Shown in pieces: positions 8,984 through 17,827 of a DNA stretch of 64,000 bases. Source of the stretch: Flavihumibacter sp. ZG627 (GTDB lineage Bacteria > Bacteroidota > Bacteroidia > Chitinophagales > Chitinophagaceae); assembly GCF_000814325.1 (NCBI RefSeq), contig NZ_JPHF01000002.1, positions 496,001 through 560,000 of the forward strand, in the 5' to 3' direction. Positions within the stretch are counted from its first letter, which is position 1; every line of letters begins with the position of its first letter. The translations under genes were made by a program, and so were the position numbers. The notes under the pieces were generated by a model. That model was not told where the DNA came from. It saw nothing but the letters and a program-made list of their open reading frames with translations, and did no database searches.

Positions 8984-10231
8984 ATGGATATTGTTAGAAT
9001 AGCAACCGCAGGCAGTGTTGATGATGGAAAGAGTACCCTTATCGGTCGGCTGCTTTTTGAAACCAACAGCATCACCCAGGATAAACTGGAAGCCATTGAA
9101 AAAGCAAGTAAGCGGAGAGGTGTTGATTATACCGATCTGTCTCTTCTTACCGATGGCCTCATTGCTGAACGCGAGCAGGGTATTACGATAGATGTTGCCC
9201 ATATTTATTTCTCAACACCTTCCCGCAAATACATCATTGCGGATACTCCCGGTCACTTTGAATATACCCGCAACATGATCACCGGCGCCAGTAATGCGCA
9301 GGTTGCTATAATATTGATCGATGCACGAAATGGAATAGTTGAGCAAACCCACCGGCATTTCTATATCACCCAATTGCTTCGCATACCCTATGTTGTTGTC
9401 TGTGTAAATAAAATGGACCTGGTGAATTATTCGGAGGAACATTTCAATAATATCCAGGCACAATTCGAATCACTTTTTTCAAAAGCTAATTTTAAAGAGC
9501 AGCAGTTGCAATTCATCCCTGCTTCTTCACTCTATGGCGATAATATCTCAAAACGTTCCGATAACTTTCCCTGGTATGATGGTCCGGCGCTCCTCGAATA
9601 CCTGGAAAACATTGAATGGCACTCACAGGAGATCCGCTATCCTGCAAGGTTCCAGGTTCAGTATGTTATCCGGCCCAAATCTGAACAGTGGCACGACTTC
9701 CGGGGCTTTGCCGGTAAACTTACCTGTGGCACGCTTAAAAAAGGTGATACCATTGTTGCTTTGCCTTCTCTTCAGGAATCAACCATTGAAAGTATACTTC
9801 GTTTTGAAAAAGAAGTTGACTCAATAGAGGCCGGCGAAAGTGTAACCATTACCATGACCAGTGAAATTGATATCAGCAGGGGTGATATGATTGTTCGGAA
9901 AGACCAGGTTCCGGAGCAGATGAAAGAAATTTCCGCCCAGGTATGCTGGCTCGATCATACCCCGTTAAAAGCCGGAAGAAGCTATCTGCTTCAGCATGGA
10001 AGTAATCGTGTTAAAGCAAAAGTCACCAATCTCTTCAGCAGTATCAATGTGATCGATTATAAGACCATTGACGGCATCGAAGAAATCGGCTTGAATGAAA
10101 TCGGTTATGTATCCATCAAAACTGCCCGCCCGGTTAGTGCAGATAAATATGTGAACAACAGGCATAACGGCAGGTTTATCCTGATCGATGAAGGCTCCAA
10201 CAGCACGGTTGGGGTTGGTTTTATCAGCTAA
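8984..10231 (+). CDS. cysN: Sulfate adenylyltransferase subunit 1 (GTPase)
   Basis: GTPase subunit that couples GTP hydrolysis to APS formation by CysD. 415 residues, translation-factor fold: G1 GSVDDGKSTL near residue 10, switch region EREQGITIDVAH, G3 DTPGHFEYTRNM, G4 NKMDLV, then two beta-barrel domains. It ends after the third domain without the APS-kinase (CysC) extension found in CysNC fusions, consistent with the APS-type CysH upstream. Last recognisable member of the sulfate cluster; ftsE begins 59 bp later behind its own promoter-like element. Confidence 0.96.
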   Translation: MDIVRIATAGSVDDGKSTLIGRLLFETNSITQDKLEAIEKASKRRGVDYTDLSLLTDGLIAEREQGITIDVAHIYFSTPSRKYIIADTPGHFEYTRNMITGASNAQVAIILIDARNGIVEQTHRHFYITQLLRIPYVVVCVNKMDLVNYSEEHFNNIQAQFESLFSKANFKEQQLQFIPASSLYGDNISKRSDNFPWYDGPALLEYLENIEWHSQEIRYPARFQVQYVIRPKSEQWHDFRGFAGKLTCGTLKKGDTIVALPSLQESTIESILRFEKEVDSIEAGESVTITMTSEIDISRGDMIVRKDQVPEQMKEISAQVCWLDHTPLKAGRSYLLQHGSNRVKAKVTNLFSSINVIDYKTIDGIEEIGLNEIGYVSIKTARPVSADKYVNNRHNGRFILIDEGSNSTVGVGFIS

Positions 10232-10262
10232 CATTTATCGAACATGTGTCAGACACCTTCCT

Positions 10263-10270
10263 TATTTTTG
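10263..10270 (+). promoter_or_regulatory. Bacteroidota -7 element before ftsE
   Basis: TATTTTTG matches the Bacteroidota -7 consensus TAnnTTTG and lies 20 nt before the ATG at 10291. It falls inside the short upstream open extension of ftsE, which argues for the downstream start. No TTG is seen at the usual -33 distance, so strength is uncertain. Confidence 0.4.
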
Positions 10271-10290
10271 TCGGAATCAATAATCCGGCA

Positions 10291-10980
10291 ATGGCAGAAA
10301 AGATCATCGAATTACAGAATGCAAATATATACCAGGGTGATAACCTTATCCTGCAGGATGTGAATATCAGTATCAACAGGGGTGAGTTTGTTTACCTGGT
10401 GGGAAAAACAGGTACCGGAAAATCAAGCCTCCTCAAAACTTTGTACGGTGACCTCACCCTGAAAGAAGGAGAGGGCTCGGTAGTAGGGTTCAACCTCAAA
10501 GAAATGGACTGGAAAAAAGTCCCCTTCCTGCGCAGGAACCTGGGAGTGGTTTTCCAGGATTTCCAATTACTGACCGACCGCAGCGTGAATGAGAACCTCA
10601 AATTTGTTCTTCGTGCAACAGGGTGGAAAGACGATAAACTCATGGATGAAAAGATTTCCGACGTTCTGGAAAAAGTGGGATTGAAATCAAAAGGTTTCAA
10701 AATGCCTTTTGAAATGAGTGGTGGTGAACAACAAAGGGTCGATATTGCCCGGGCTCTCCTAAATTCTCCCAAATTGATATTGGCTGATGAACCAACCGGC
10801 AACCTCGATCCGGAAACATCTGACGAGATCATGCAACTACTGTTTCATATCAGTCGCGATTTCGGTGCGGCAGTTGTTATGGCTACCCACGATTATGTGG
10901 TGATCCGTAAATACCCTGCGAGAACACTTAAAACAGAACGTGGACGGGTGGAAGACAATGCTACTGTAGGAATGCAATAA
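10291..10980 (+). CDS. ftsE: Cell-division ABC ATPase
   Basis: ATPase of the FtsEX complex, which couples ATP binding to peptidoglycan hydrolase activation at the septum. 229 residues from ATG 10291; a GTG at 10246 would add 15 residues of non-homologous look. Walker A GKTGTGKSS, Q-loop VFQDFQLL, signature MSGGEQQRV, Walker B LILADEPTGNLD and H-loop ATHDY are all intact. No ftsX is adjacent, so the permease is encoded elsewhere (inference). The 3' end overlaps the end of the convergent glycosyltransferase gene by 20 bp. LolD/MacB-type ATPases look similar; the FtsE assignment rests on length and on DEPTGNLDPETSDEIM. Confidence 0.85.
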   Translation: MAEKIIELQNANIYQGDNLILQDVNISINRGEFVYLVGKTGTGKSSLLKTLYGDLTLKEGEGSVVGFNLKEMDWKKVPFLRRNLGVVFQDFQLLTDRSVNENLKFVLRATGWKDDKLMDEKISDVLEKVGLKSKGFKMPFEMSGGEQQRVDIARALLNSPKLILADEPTGNLDPETSDEIMQLLFHISRDFGAAVVMATHDYVVIRKYPARTLKTERGRVEDNATVGMQ

Positions 10981-12091
10981 GCTTTTTTACATTTCCGGCA
11001 TTGTTATAATGTTCATTCAATACATTTTTTCGCAAGTTAATTTCCTCTTCTCCAAAGGGAAGATGAAATAACTGCTGAACTATGCGCTGCATGGCCGCCG
11101 GTGTTTCTGCAATATGACAAAGCGCTGCCAGTGGTGTTCCATCTACCGCTGCGTCATTCACTACGCAATGCCTGCCATTATAGAGCGCATTGAGTAGTTT
11201 TAATTTCACACCCGTTTCATTAAAAGAGGGGAGAATATTGATCTGGGCCTTGGCGATAAGATCGTCCAGTTCACGCTCCTCAGGATTTGCAACAAGACAG
11301 GTATGGGTGCGTAGATGTGCCAACCTTTCCATGCGTGAAGAAGGATTTTTTCCCGCTATAACCAGCGGTATCTTCATTTCGTCAAATACTTTATCAAGCA
11401 ACCATTCTACCGCCTTGTTATTTTCTGCAACATCCAGGTTCCCATGGTACAAACAAAATGAACCAGCCCCCTCAGAGGATCTTATTTGCTGGTGAGGAAG
11501 GAATACCGGAACAGTCGTGACTTGACTGGCATTAAACTTCTCCTTATAATAACGGGTATCCTTATCTGATAGTGCCAGTATAGGCAACCTGCCTGCAATT
11601 TTTGCTTCGTATGAGCATAACAGCCTGCTTTCATTCAGGTAATACGCTTTTTTAGCCAGCGACCTTTCGTGTTTAGATAACTGCCGGTAATACCTGCTTT
11701 CCACATTGAATAATCGGAGTACCATTTTTCTTTTAGTGAAACGCTCATCCTGTAACAGGAATGTACAATGAACTCCCTGCAGCAAAATGGGGTAGTCGTC
11801 TTCTGCCAGCCGGTTTAGCAACTCCGGATTTGATCTTGACGCTACCATATAGGGTAAACTGAATGAAAAACCTTTATGCCCTTCCTGCCTTTCATAGTAA
11901 TATACTTCTCTGCAATATTTGTTTAATTCAGGCTGAGGACCCCTGCCATAATCAAAGCAATGAAGAATTATCCCAACACCTGCTTCATTGAGTGCCTTAA
12001 TAGAAGAGAAGATATCGATCACACCACCATAATCAAGAGGATATGGCACATCATGACTAATTATATGTATAATTCCAGGCTCAGGCACCAA
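10961..12091 (-). CDS. Glycosyltransferase, GT4-like
   Basis: 376-residue GT-B fold glycosyltransferase, probably cytoplasmic and acting in surface glycan or LPS assembly. The N-terminus has HIISHDVPYPLDYGGVID, a typical GT4 acceptor-side opening with glycine loop. The C-terminal half has LYHGNLDVAENN, VIAGKNPS and the sugar-nucleotide-site pattern GVKLKLLNALYNG. No ATG is available: the start is TTG 12091 or GTG 12088, both overlapping the end of the upstream glycosyltransferase gene by about ten bases, which suggests translational coupling. Last gene of a three-gene minus-strand unit. Donor and acceptor sugars are unknown. Confidence 0.8.
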   Translation of the reverse strand: MVPEPGIIHIISHDVPYPLDYGGVIDIFSSIKALNEAGVGIILHCFDYGRGPQPELNKYCREVYYYERQEGHKGFSFSLPYMVASRSNPELLNRLAEDDYPILLQGVHCTFLLQDERFTKRKMVLRLFNVESRYYRQLSKHERSLAKKAYYLNESRLLCSYEAKIAGRLPILALSDKDTRYYKEKFNASQVTTVPVFLPHQQIRSSEGAGSFCLYHGNLDVAENNKAVEWLLDKVFDEMKIPLVIAGKNPSSRMERLAHLRTHTCLVANPEERELDDLIAKAQINILPSFNETGVKLKLLNALYNGRHCVVNDAAVDGTPLAALCHIAETPAAMQRIVQQLFHLPFGEEEINLRKNVLNEHYNNAGNVKKLIAFLQ

Positions 12092-13184
12092 TAGAAAATA
12101 TTTTTTGATAAAATCGGGTTAGGGTAATTTCTTCCTGTTGCCAGCACCATTTTTCACGCATTATCAGACAGTTCTCCTGCAATTTTCTATAAAAGGAAGT
12201 ATCTGTCAGAGTTTTGTTGATTATAACAGCCAGCACAACAGGATCATTACTATCCACAAGAACAGCAACAGGGGCTATATTGTTTAGTTGGTGGTAAACA
12301 GGGAAGTCTACACAAATTTGTGGAGTGGCTGCATGGAGATAATCAAAGAAGCGATTTGCGAGCGACAAATAGTTGCTTAACCCGTTATTTTCAAATAAGG
12401 TAAATCCGAGTGATGCTTTTGCTGTAATTGTTCTCAGGTTTTCAGGTAAGTATTTACCCTTAAATATTACTTTATCCTGTACATTATATTTTGCTACCAA
12501 CTCTTTAACCTGTTCCATAAAATTTCCATCACCACATATCCAAAGGGGCATCTCCACCCATTGCATGGCCGGAATAAGTGTTTCAAAATTACGACCCTCA
12601 TTCACAGCTCCCTGGTATAAGAGGAAAGGTTCTTTTTCCAATGAAAAACTATTCTCCACCAATACCGGCACATTCCGTATTACCTCATAAACAACCCCGT
12701 AATCATTTTTGAAAATCTCCGCTAACGGAGCATTCACTGTATATCCTATTGGGAAGCGCGGAACATATTTTCTTTCCACCCATTTCCAGATCCGAAATAT
12801 AATTGGCCTGCTCACAACCTCCTTCATCTCACAAAAAAGTTCATGGGCGTCATATACCCTTTTTTTCTTTCTTATGCGAGAGGCATAATAAACGGGGATA
12901 ATAGTATCCAGATCGATAGCACCCATCAGGTCGGCCCACTGAAAAAGCAACCATATAAATAACCGCAGATTATATTCCAGGTAAAACAACTTCCCTTTTG
13001 AAAAAAAGAGCCGGAATCTTTTCTGTTTGAATACCTGTGCAGAAAGGGGGGGAGAGGATTTTGTTGAAAAACCTACCAGCATAACATCATAACCTGCATG
13101 CTGCAGACTGGTGCAGATCCTTTGCATTCGCTGGTCAAACACAAGGTCGTTCGTTACTGAAAAGATGAGTTTTTTCTTACCCAT
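12081..13184 (-). CDS. Glycosyltransferase, GT4-like
   Basis: 367 residues from ATG 13184, chosen because a purine-rich GGAGGG lies about ten bases upstream and the preceding 15 in-frame residues overlap the neighbouring gene. The N-terminus (KLIFSVTNDLVFDQRMQRI) and C-terminal half (LYQGAVNEGRNFE, WICGDGNFM, LANRFFDYLHAATPQI) match the GT-B/GT4 arrangement, with a phosphate-binding region near the C-terminus. The ATG overlaps the stop of the Gfo/Idh/MocA gene by 8 bp, and its own stop overlaps the next glycosyltransferase start. Likely a surface-polysaccharide step; specificity cannot be read from sequence. Confidence 0.8.
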   Translation of the reverse strand: MGKKKLIFSVTNDLVFDQRMQRICTSLQHAGYDVMLVGFSTKSSPPLSAQVFKQKRFRLFFSKGKLFYLEYNLRLFIWLLFQWADLMGAIDLDTIIPVYYASRIRKKKRVYDAHELFCEMKEVVSRPIIFRIWKWVERKYVPRFPIGYTVNAPLAEIFKNDYGVVYEVIRNVPVLVENSFSLEKEPFLLYQGAVNEGRNFETLIPAMQWVEMPLWICGDGNFMEQVKELVAKYNVQDKVIFKGKYLPENLRTITAKASLGFTLFENNGLSNYLSLANRFFDYLHAATPQICVDFPVYHQLNNIAPVAVLVDSNDPVVLAVIINKTLTDTSFYRKLQENCLIMREKWCWQQEEITLTRFYQKIFSIGA

Positions 13185-14202
13185 TAATATTCCCTCCGGG
13201 TTGCCGCATGATGTCATAGATATCTTCAATCAGCTCCACCGATAGAATTCCTTCCGCCGGGTCCATGTACTTGTATGAATCATCCTGGAGTGAATCGATC
13301 ATCGCTTTATAAACAAGATGATGATTACTCATGCTGCCCTTATAAGATCCATAATCATTGGCCGCGGCTGCCAGCGGCAATTCAGGCAATGCTAATCCCT
13401 CCACCGCAAAATGGGTCAGTTCATTCAAATAAGTTCCACCAATCCTTACCGTTCCCCTGTTGCCAAAGATGGCAAGCGATCCTTCCATATTTTCGCGCCA
13501 TGCATTTAGGCTATACTGGATGGTTCCTGTCGCCCCATTCTCTAATTCCAGTACAACCCGACCTTCATCTTCAAATGAAATATCCGGATGCGAATAATTA
13601 TTTCCCGATGCATGAAGAATATTGGCTGGCTTACCCAGGAACCAGATGAGCAGGTCAATAAAATGGCTGAACTGGGTGTAGAGGGGGCCGCCATCCAGAT
13701 CAAGGCTACCCCGCCAGGTAGAAAACGCAAAATAGTTGGCACTTCGGTTCCAGAAACAATTGAGCTGAAAACCATGGATATCACCAAGGGCCCCTTCATC
13801 CAGCAATCCTTTTATATAGGTGACCGGTGGGTTAAAACGGTTCTGCTTCACCACGAAAAGGCGCTTACCGGCTTCTTGGGCTGCTTCAACCATCAACCTG
13901 GCATCCGTGCCCGAAATAGCCATCGGCTTCTCACAAAGTACATGGCAGCCCGCCCTGAGGGCATCAATAGCCTGATATGCATGAAGCCCGTTTGGCGTGC
14001 AGATCACAACAATATCAGGCTTTTCCGCTGCCAGGAGTTCATCCATCTGACCATATCCGGGCACACCATATTGTATGCAGAGATCAGTTAATTTTGCCGG
14101 GTCGGTATCGCATAAAGCCACCAGCCGCCCCATGCCGGCAGCTAGGCTGGCGTGTCGCCGGCCGATCTGGCCACATCCGATGATTGCATAACGATAGGGC
14201 AT
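13177..14202 (-). CDS. Gfo/Idh/MocA-family NAD(P)-dependent oxidoreductase
   Basis: 341 residues from ATG 14202 (a TTG at 14223 would extend it by seven residues). N-terminal Rossmann motif AIIGCGQIGRRHASL, the family EKP motif in HVLCEKPMAIS with its catalytic lysine, and a C-terminal alpha/beta domain with GGPLYTQFSHFIDLLIWF. Such enzymes oxidise or reduce sugars or nucleotide sugars. First gene of a three-gene unit with two glycosyltransferases, so a nucleotide-sugar-modifying role (for example a 3-oxidase as in WlbA-type proteins) is plausible but not shown. Transcribed divergently from rpsO. Confidence 0.82.
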   Translation of the reverse strand: MPYRYAIIGCGQIGRRHASLAAGMGRLVALCDTDPAKLTDLCIQYGVPGYGQMDELLAAEKPDIVVICTPNGLHAYQAIDALRAGCHVLCEKPMAISGTDARLMVEAAQEAGKRLFVVKQNRFNPPVTYIKGLLDEGALGDIHGFQLNCFWNRSANYFAFSTWRGSLDLDGGPLYTQFSHFIDLLIWFLGKPANILHASGNNYSHPDISFEDEGRVVLELENGATGTIQYSLNAWRENMEGSLAIFGNRGTVRIGGTYLNELTHFAVEGLALPELPLAAAANDYGSYKGSMSNHHLVYKAMIDSLQDDSYKYMDPAEGILSVELIEDIYDIMRQPGGNING

Positions 14203-14270
14203 GGGCGTAGAATAAGGAGGCAAAATCCAAAAAAAATGGCATATTGAAAGCTAAATCTGGATATTTCCCT

Positions 14271-14278
14271 TAACTTTG
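14271..14278 (+). promoter_or_regulatory. rpsO promoter, -7 element
   Basis: TAACTTTG matches TAnnTTTG; a TTG at 14244-14246 lies 24 nt upstream, slightly longer than the usual ~20 spacing. It leaves a leader of about 50 nt before rpsO, room for the S15 autoregulatory structure known in other bacteria, although I cannot fold it here. Confidence 0.5.
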
Positions 14279-14329
14279 CCGCCAATTTAAGCAGATTTAA
14301 CTATTGGATGTTTCTTAAAAAAAGAAAAG

Positions 14330-14602
14330 ATGTCTTATTTAACTAAAGAAAAAAAAGCTAACATTTTCACTGAATTTGGTGGCAGCGCTGCAAATACAGG
14401 TTCTATAGAAGGACAGATCGCCCTTCTCACAGAACGTATCAGCTCTATCTCTAAACACCTGCAGGCAAACAAGAAAGATTTTTCTACTCACCGCGGACTG
14501 ATGCAAATGGTAGGGAAGCGTAAGCGCCTCCTTATTTATATGAGCAAGCACAACCTGACTGGCTATCGCCAGCTGATTGAGAAACTCGGTATCAGAAAGT
14601 AA
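14330..14602 (+). CDS. rpsO: 30S ribosomal protein S15
   Basis: 90 residues, standard S15 length. Binds 16S rRNA in the central domain. Recognisable by TGSIEGQIALLTERI, the central FSTHRGLMQMVGKRKRLLIY block and the YRQLIEKLGIRK ending. Followed by a strong intrinsic terminator and then pnp, the widely conserved rpsO-pnp order. S15 represses its own mRNA in several bacteria; not testable by eye here. Confidence 0.98.
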   Translation: MSYLTKEKKANIFTEFGGSAANTGSIEGQIALLTERISSISKHLQANKKDFSTHRGLMQMVGKRKRLLIYMSKHNLTGYRQLIEKLGIRK

Positions 14603-14622
14603 GTGAACTGATGATATGATAT

Positions 14623-14665
14623 AACTATTCCCAACTAATTTGAACGGTTGGGAATAGTTTTTTTT
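14623..14665 (+). terminator. Intrinsic terminator after rpsO
   Basis: Perfect 13-bp inverted repeat (AACTATTCCCAAC at 14623-14635 and its complement at 14647-14659) with an 11-nt loop, followed by a run of T. It separates rpsO from pnp, although partial read-through is common at this locus in other bacteria. Confidence 0.9.
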
Positions 14666-14711
14666 GCATGCCATCTGTTTTTGTCTAACAGCATTTAAAC
14701 CATAGCATTCT

Positions 14712-16886
14712 ATGTTATCACAACCTATTAACGTCAGCTTCGAGATCAGCAGTGGCCGCACAGTCACTATTGAAACAGGTAAGCTGGCTCGCCAGGCCGA
14801 TGGTGCGGTTACCGTACGCCAGGGAAATTGTATTATCCTCGCTACAGCTGTCGCCAATAAAGAACCCAAAGAAGGTCAGAGTTTCTTTCCTCTCACGGTC
14901 GACTACCAGGAGAAATTCGCCTCTGCAGGTCGTATCCCCGGATCATTCTTCAAGCGCGAAAGCAAGCTCAACGATTATGAAGTACTTACCAGCCGTTTGA
15001 TCGACCGCGCACTTCGCCCTCTTTTCCCCGAAGACTATCTCTGCGATGTTCAGATCCTCGTTACCCTCATGTCGAGCGATCCTGAAGTTATGCCCGATGC
15101 TCTTGCATGCCTCGCTGCCTCTGCAGCACTCGCTGTTTCAGATATTCCCATCCAGGAAAGTATTTCTGAAGTTCGTATCGCCAGGATCAACGGTGAGTTC
15201 GTCGTGAACCCTTACCGCTCTGAACTCGCTAAAGCTGATATGGATTTCATCATCGCTGCCACCGAAAAGAATATCATGATGGTGGAAGGCGGTTCTAAAG
15301 AGTGTTCGGAAGAAGATCTTATCCGTGCTATTGAACTCGCACATGAAGCAATCCAGGTGCAGGTAAAAGCCCAACTCGAACTTCGTGCACTCAAGGGCGT
15401 TACTACCAAGCGTGAATATGCGAAACCTGCTCTCAATGAAGAATTGAAAGCTAAGGTTGAAGCATTCGCAAAAGACAAGGTTTATGCTGTTGCCAAAGCT
15501 GCCCTTGCAAAACATGATCGCAGCGATAAGTTTGATGCTATCGGTGTTGAACTGATGGAACACCTGAAAGCTGAATATAATGTTGAAGAAGGTGGAAGTC
15601 TTGATGATACCATCAAGAAGCAGGCGAAGAATTTCTATGCCGACCTTCAATACTATGTTGTTCGTGATATGATCCTGAACGACCGTGTTCGTCTTGATGG
15701 CCGTGGCCTTGAAGATGTTCGTCCGCTCGCGATGGAAATTGATGTATTGCCTTCTCCCCATGGTGCTGCCCTCTTTACCCGTGGTGAAACGCAATCAATT
15801 ACTACTGTTACCCTGGGTACACCACTCGACGAATTACTCGTTGAAAGTGCAGCCACATCTGACTATACTAAATTCATCCTGCATTATAACTTCCCTCCGT
15901 TCTCAACAGGTGAAGTGAAGATGATGAGAGGTCCGGGCCGCCGCGAAGTTGGTCATGGTGCCCTTGCCATGCGCTCCCTCAAGCAGATGATGCCAGGTGA
16001 TGATTTCCCTTACACAGTTCGCGTGGTAAGTGATATCCTGGAATCGAATGGTTCTTCTTCCATGGCTACTGTATGCGCAGGTTCACTTGCCCTTATGGAT
16101 GCCGGTATCCCTATGCCTAAGCACGTATCTGGTGTTGCAATGGGACTGATCACCAAGGAAGGAAAATTTGCCGTCCTCACTGATATCCTTGGTGATGAAG
16201 ATCACCTTGGTGATATGGACTTTAAAGTGACCGGTACCCGCGACGGTATCTGTGGTGTACAGATGGATATTAAAGTGGATGGACTTAGCATGGATATCAT
16301 GCGCCAGGCTCTCATGCAGGCCAACCGTGGTCGCATGCACATCCTTGATGCCATGTATGCAACCATCGACAAGGCTCGCGAAGATGTTAAGCCACATGCA
16401 CCACGGATGGTTAAACTCTTTATCGATAAAGAATTCATCGGTGCAGTGATCGGACCAGGTGGTAAAGTGATCCAGGAAATGCAGCGTGAAACAGGTACTA
16501 CCATCAATATCGAGGAGAAAAATAATCAAGGTGAAGTAAGCATCTTTGGTACCAAGAAGGAAAATGTTGATAAGGCAGTAAACTGGATCAAGGGTATAGC
16601 CTCCCAGCCAACTGTTGGAGATGTATATGAAGCAACTGTGAAGAGCATCCAGCCTTATGGCGCTTTTGTAGAGTTCCTTCCCGGCAAACAGGGCTTGCTG
16701 CATATCTCTGAAGTAAGCTGGAAACGTCTTGAAACACTGGAAGGTGTTCTGAAAGAAGGGGATATGGTTAAGGTTAAACTTACCGGTACCGATCCTAAAT
16801 CAGGTAAGTTCAAACTGAGCCGTAAAATTCTGCTCCCCAAGCCGGAAGGCCAGGGCAACTCAAGGCAGGAATATGGTAATGATTAA
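14712..16886 (+). CDS. pnp: Polyribonucleotide nucleotidyltransferase (PNPase)
   Basis: 3'-to-5' phosphorolytic exoribonuclease of RNA turnover; forms a trimer. 724 residues: two RNase PH-like domains separated by a helical linker (second core with RGETQSITTVTLGT and PPFSTGEVKMMRGPGRREVGHG kept in order), then a KH domain with IGPGGKVIQEMQ at about residue 577 and an S1 domain with GDVYEATVKSI...GAFVEF and GLLHISEVSW. The tail after S1 is short. Downstream of rpsO and its terminator, followed by its own intrinsic terminator. Codon choice is strongly biased (few rare codons), as expected for a highly expressed gene. Confidence 0.98.
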   Translation: MLSQPINVSFEISSGRTVTIETGKLARQADGAVTVRQGNCIILATAVANKEPKEGQSFFPLTVDYQEKFASAGRIPGSFFKRESKLNDYEVLTSRLIDRALRPLFPEDYLCDVQILVTLMSSDPEVMPDALACLAASAALAVSDIPIQESISEVRIARINGEFVVNPYRSELAKADMDFIIAATEKNIMMVEGGSKECSEEDLIRAIELAHEAIQVQVKAQLELRALKGVTTKREYAKPALNEELKAKVEAFAKDKVYAVAKAALAKHDRSDKFDAIGVELMEHLKAEYNVEEGGSLDDTIKKQAKNFYADLQYYVVRDMILNDRVRLDGRGLEDVRPLAMEIDVLPSPHGAALFTRGETQSITTVTLGTPLDELLVESAATSDYTKFILHYNFPPFSTGEVKMMRGPGRREVGHGALAMRSLKQMMPGDDFPYTVRVVSDILESNGSSSMATVCAGSLALMDAGIPMPKHVSGVAMGLITKEGKFAVLTDILGDEDHLGDMDFKVTGTRDGICGVQMDIKVDGLSMDIMRQALMQANRGRMHILDAMYATIDKAREDVKPHAPRMVKLFIDKEFIGAVIGPGGKVIQEMQRETGTTINIEEKNNQGEVSIFGTKKENVDKAVNWIKGIASQPTVGDVYEATVKSIQPYGAFVEFLPGKQGLLHISEVSWKRLETLEGVLKEGDMVKVKLTGTDPKSGKFKLSRKILLPKPEGQGNSRQEYGND

Positions 16887-16903
16887 ATTATAAGATTACA
16901 ACC

Positions 16904-16931
16904 AAAACCCCGATCATTGGTCGGGGTTTTT
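16904..16931 (+). terminator. Intrinsic terminator after pnp
   Basis: Ten-base arms (AAAACCCCGA at 16904-16913, complement at 16921-16930) around a 7-nt loop, with the T-run forming the 3' arm end. Eighteen bases after the pnp stop, before prmA. Confidence 0.9.
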
Positions 16932-16943
16932 AATTAGTATTAT

Positions 16944-17777
16944 ATGAGGAATAGCTATCAGCAGGTATCCATTGCTGTTACCAATGAAGAACAGAAAGAT
17001 ATTATCCTGGCCCTGATGGCCGACGCAGGTTTTGAAGGATTCGTGGATGAACGCTCTGTTTTAAAAGCCTTTATTCCATCCACCAATTTTGAACCGGCGA
17101 TGGTGGAGGAGATCCTGCAGCCTTTAGGAGTAAAATGGGAAACTGAAACAATAGAACAGCGCAACTGGAACGCTGAGTGGGAAGCAGGTTTTGAACCTGT
17201 AGTGGTGGATGGATATTGTGCCATCAGGGCCGATTTCCATGAATCTGTTAACGGCGTTACGCATGAAATAATCATCACGCCTAAAATGAGTTTCGGAACA
17301 GGCCATCATGCAACCACTTTTATGATGGTGGAAGCAATGCGTTCCATCAATTTTGATGGCAAAAAAGTGCTTGATTTCGGAACCGGTACAGGAATACTCG
17401 CAATACTTGCTGAAAAGATGGGAGCAGCATCAGTAATGGCCATTGATATTGATGCGTGGAGCATTGAAAACACCGGGGAAAATATTGCTCGTAATGGTTG
17501 TTCTAAGATAGAAATACAATTGACAGATAGCATTCCTGTTTCAGAAACATATGATATTATTCTTGCAAATATCAACAGGAATGTTGTTTTATCACAGTTG
17601 AGCGAAATGGTGAAACACAGTGCTGCAGGCAGTTTCATTGTGATCAGCGGCTTATTGCAATCTGATGGTTCTGATCTCCTGTCTGCAATAGAAGAGCATT
17701 CACTTACGTTAATTAATAAGCTGGAAAGAAATAGCTGGTTATGCTGGGAGCTTGTTGTTAAAGAAACAAACAGATGA
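16944..17777 (+). CDS. prmA: Ribosomal protein L11 methyltransferase
   Basis: SAM-dependent trimethylation of ribosomal protein L11. 277 residues: an N-terminal substrate-recognition domain (~1-95), linker, then a class I methyltransferase domain with the PrmA signature MSFGTGHHATT, SAM loop VLDFGTGTGILAI, acidic DIDAWSIENT and motif IV ILANINRNV. The start lies 12 nt after the pnp terminator, so its promoter must overlap the terminator, or transcription comes from read-through. Monocistronic or weakly coupled to plsY, which follows 50 bp later behind its own TAnnTTTG element. Confidence 0.95.
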   Translation: MRNSYQQVSIAVTNEEQKDIILALMADAGFEGFVDERSVLKAFIPSTNFEPAMVEEILQPLGVKWETETIEQRNWNAEWEAGFEPVVVDGYCAIRADFHESVNGVTHEIIITPKMSFGTGHHATTFMMVEAMRSINFDGKKVLDFGTGTGILAILAEKMGAASVMAIDIDAWSIENTGENIARNGCSKIEIQLTDSIPVSETYDIILANINRNVVLSQLSEMVKHSAAGSFIVISGLLQSDGSDLLSAIEEHSLTLINKLERNSWLCWELVVKETNR

Positions 17778-17799
17778 ATTTTTAATAGCCTGTTTTCCC

Positions 17800-17807
17800 T
17801 ATTTTTG
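17800..17807 (+). promoter_or_regulatory. Putative -7 element before plsY
   Basis: TATTTTTG fits TAnnTTTG, 20 nt before the plsY ATG. No TTG is seen at the -33 distance. Confidence 0.4.
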
Positions 17808-17827
17808 AAATCCAACTTAAACACTAC

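Noticed and set aside
15138-15794. Long open frame (218 codons) on the minus strand inside pnp
   Set aside because: It is antisense to highly conserved PNPase codons; composition (His/Phe/Ile-rich) and lack of any motif fit a shadow of biased codon use. The same applies to minus 16083-16703 and 8543-9202.
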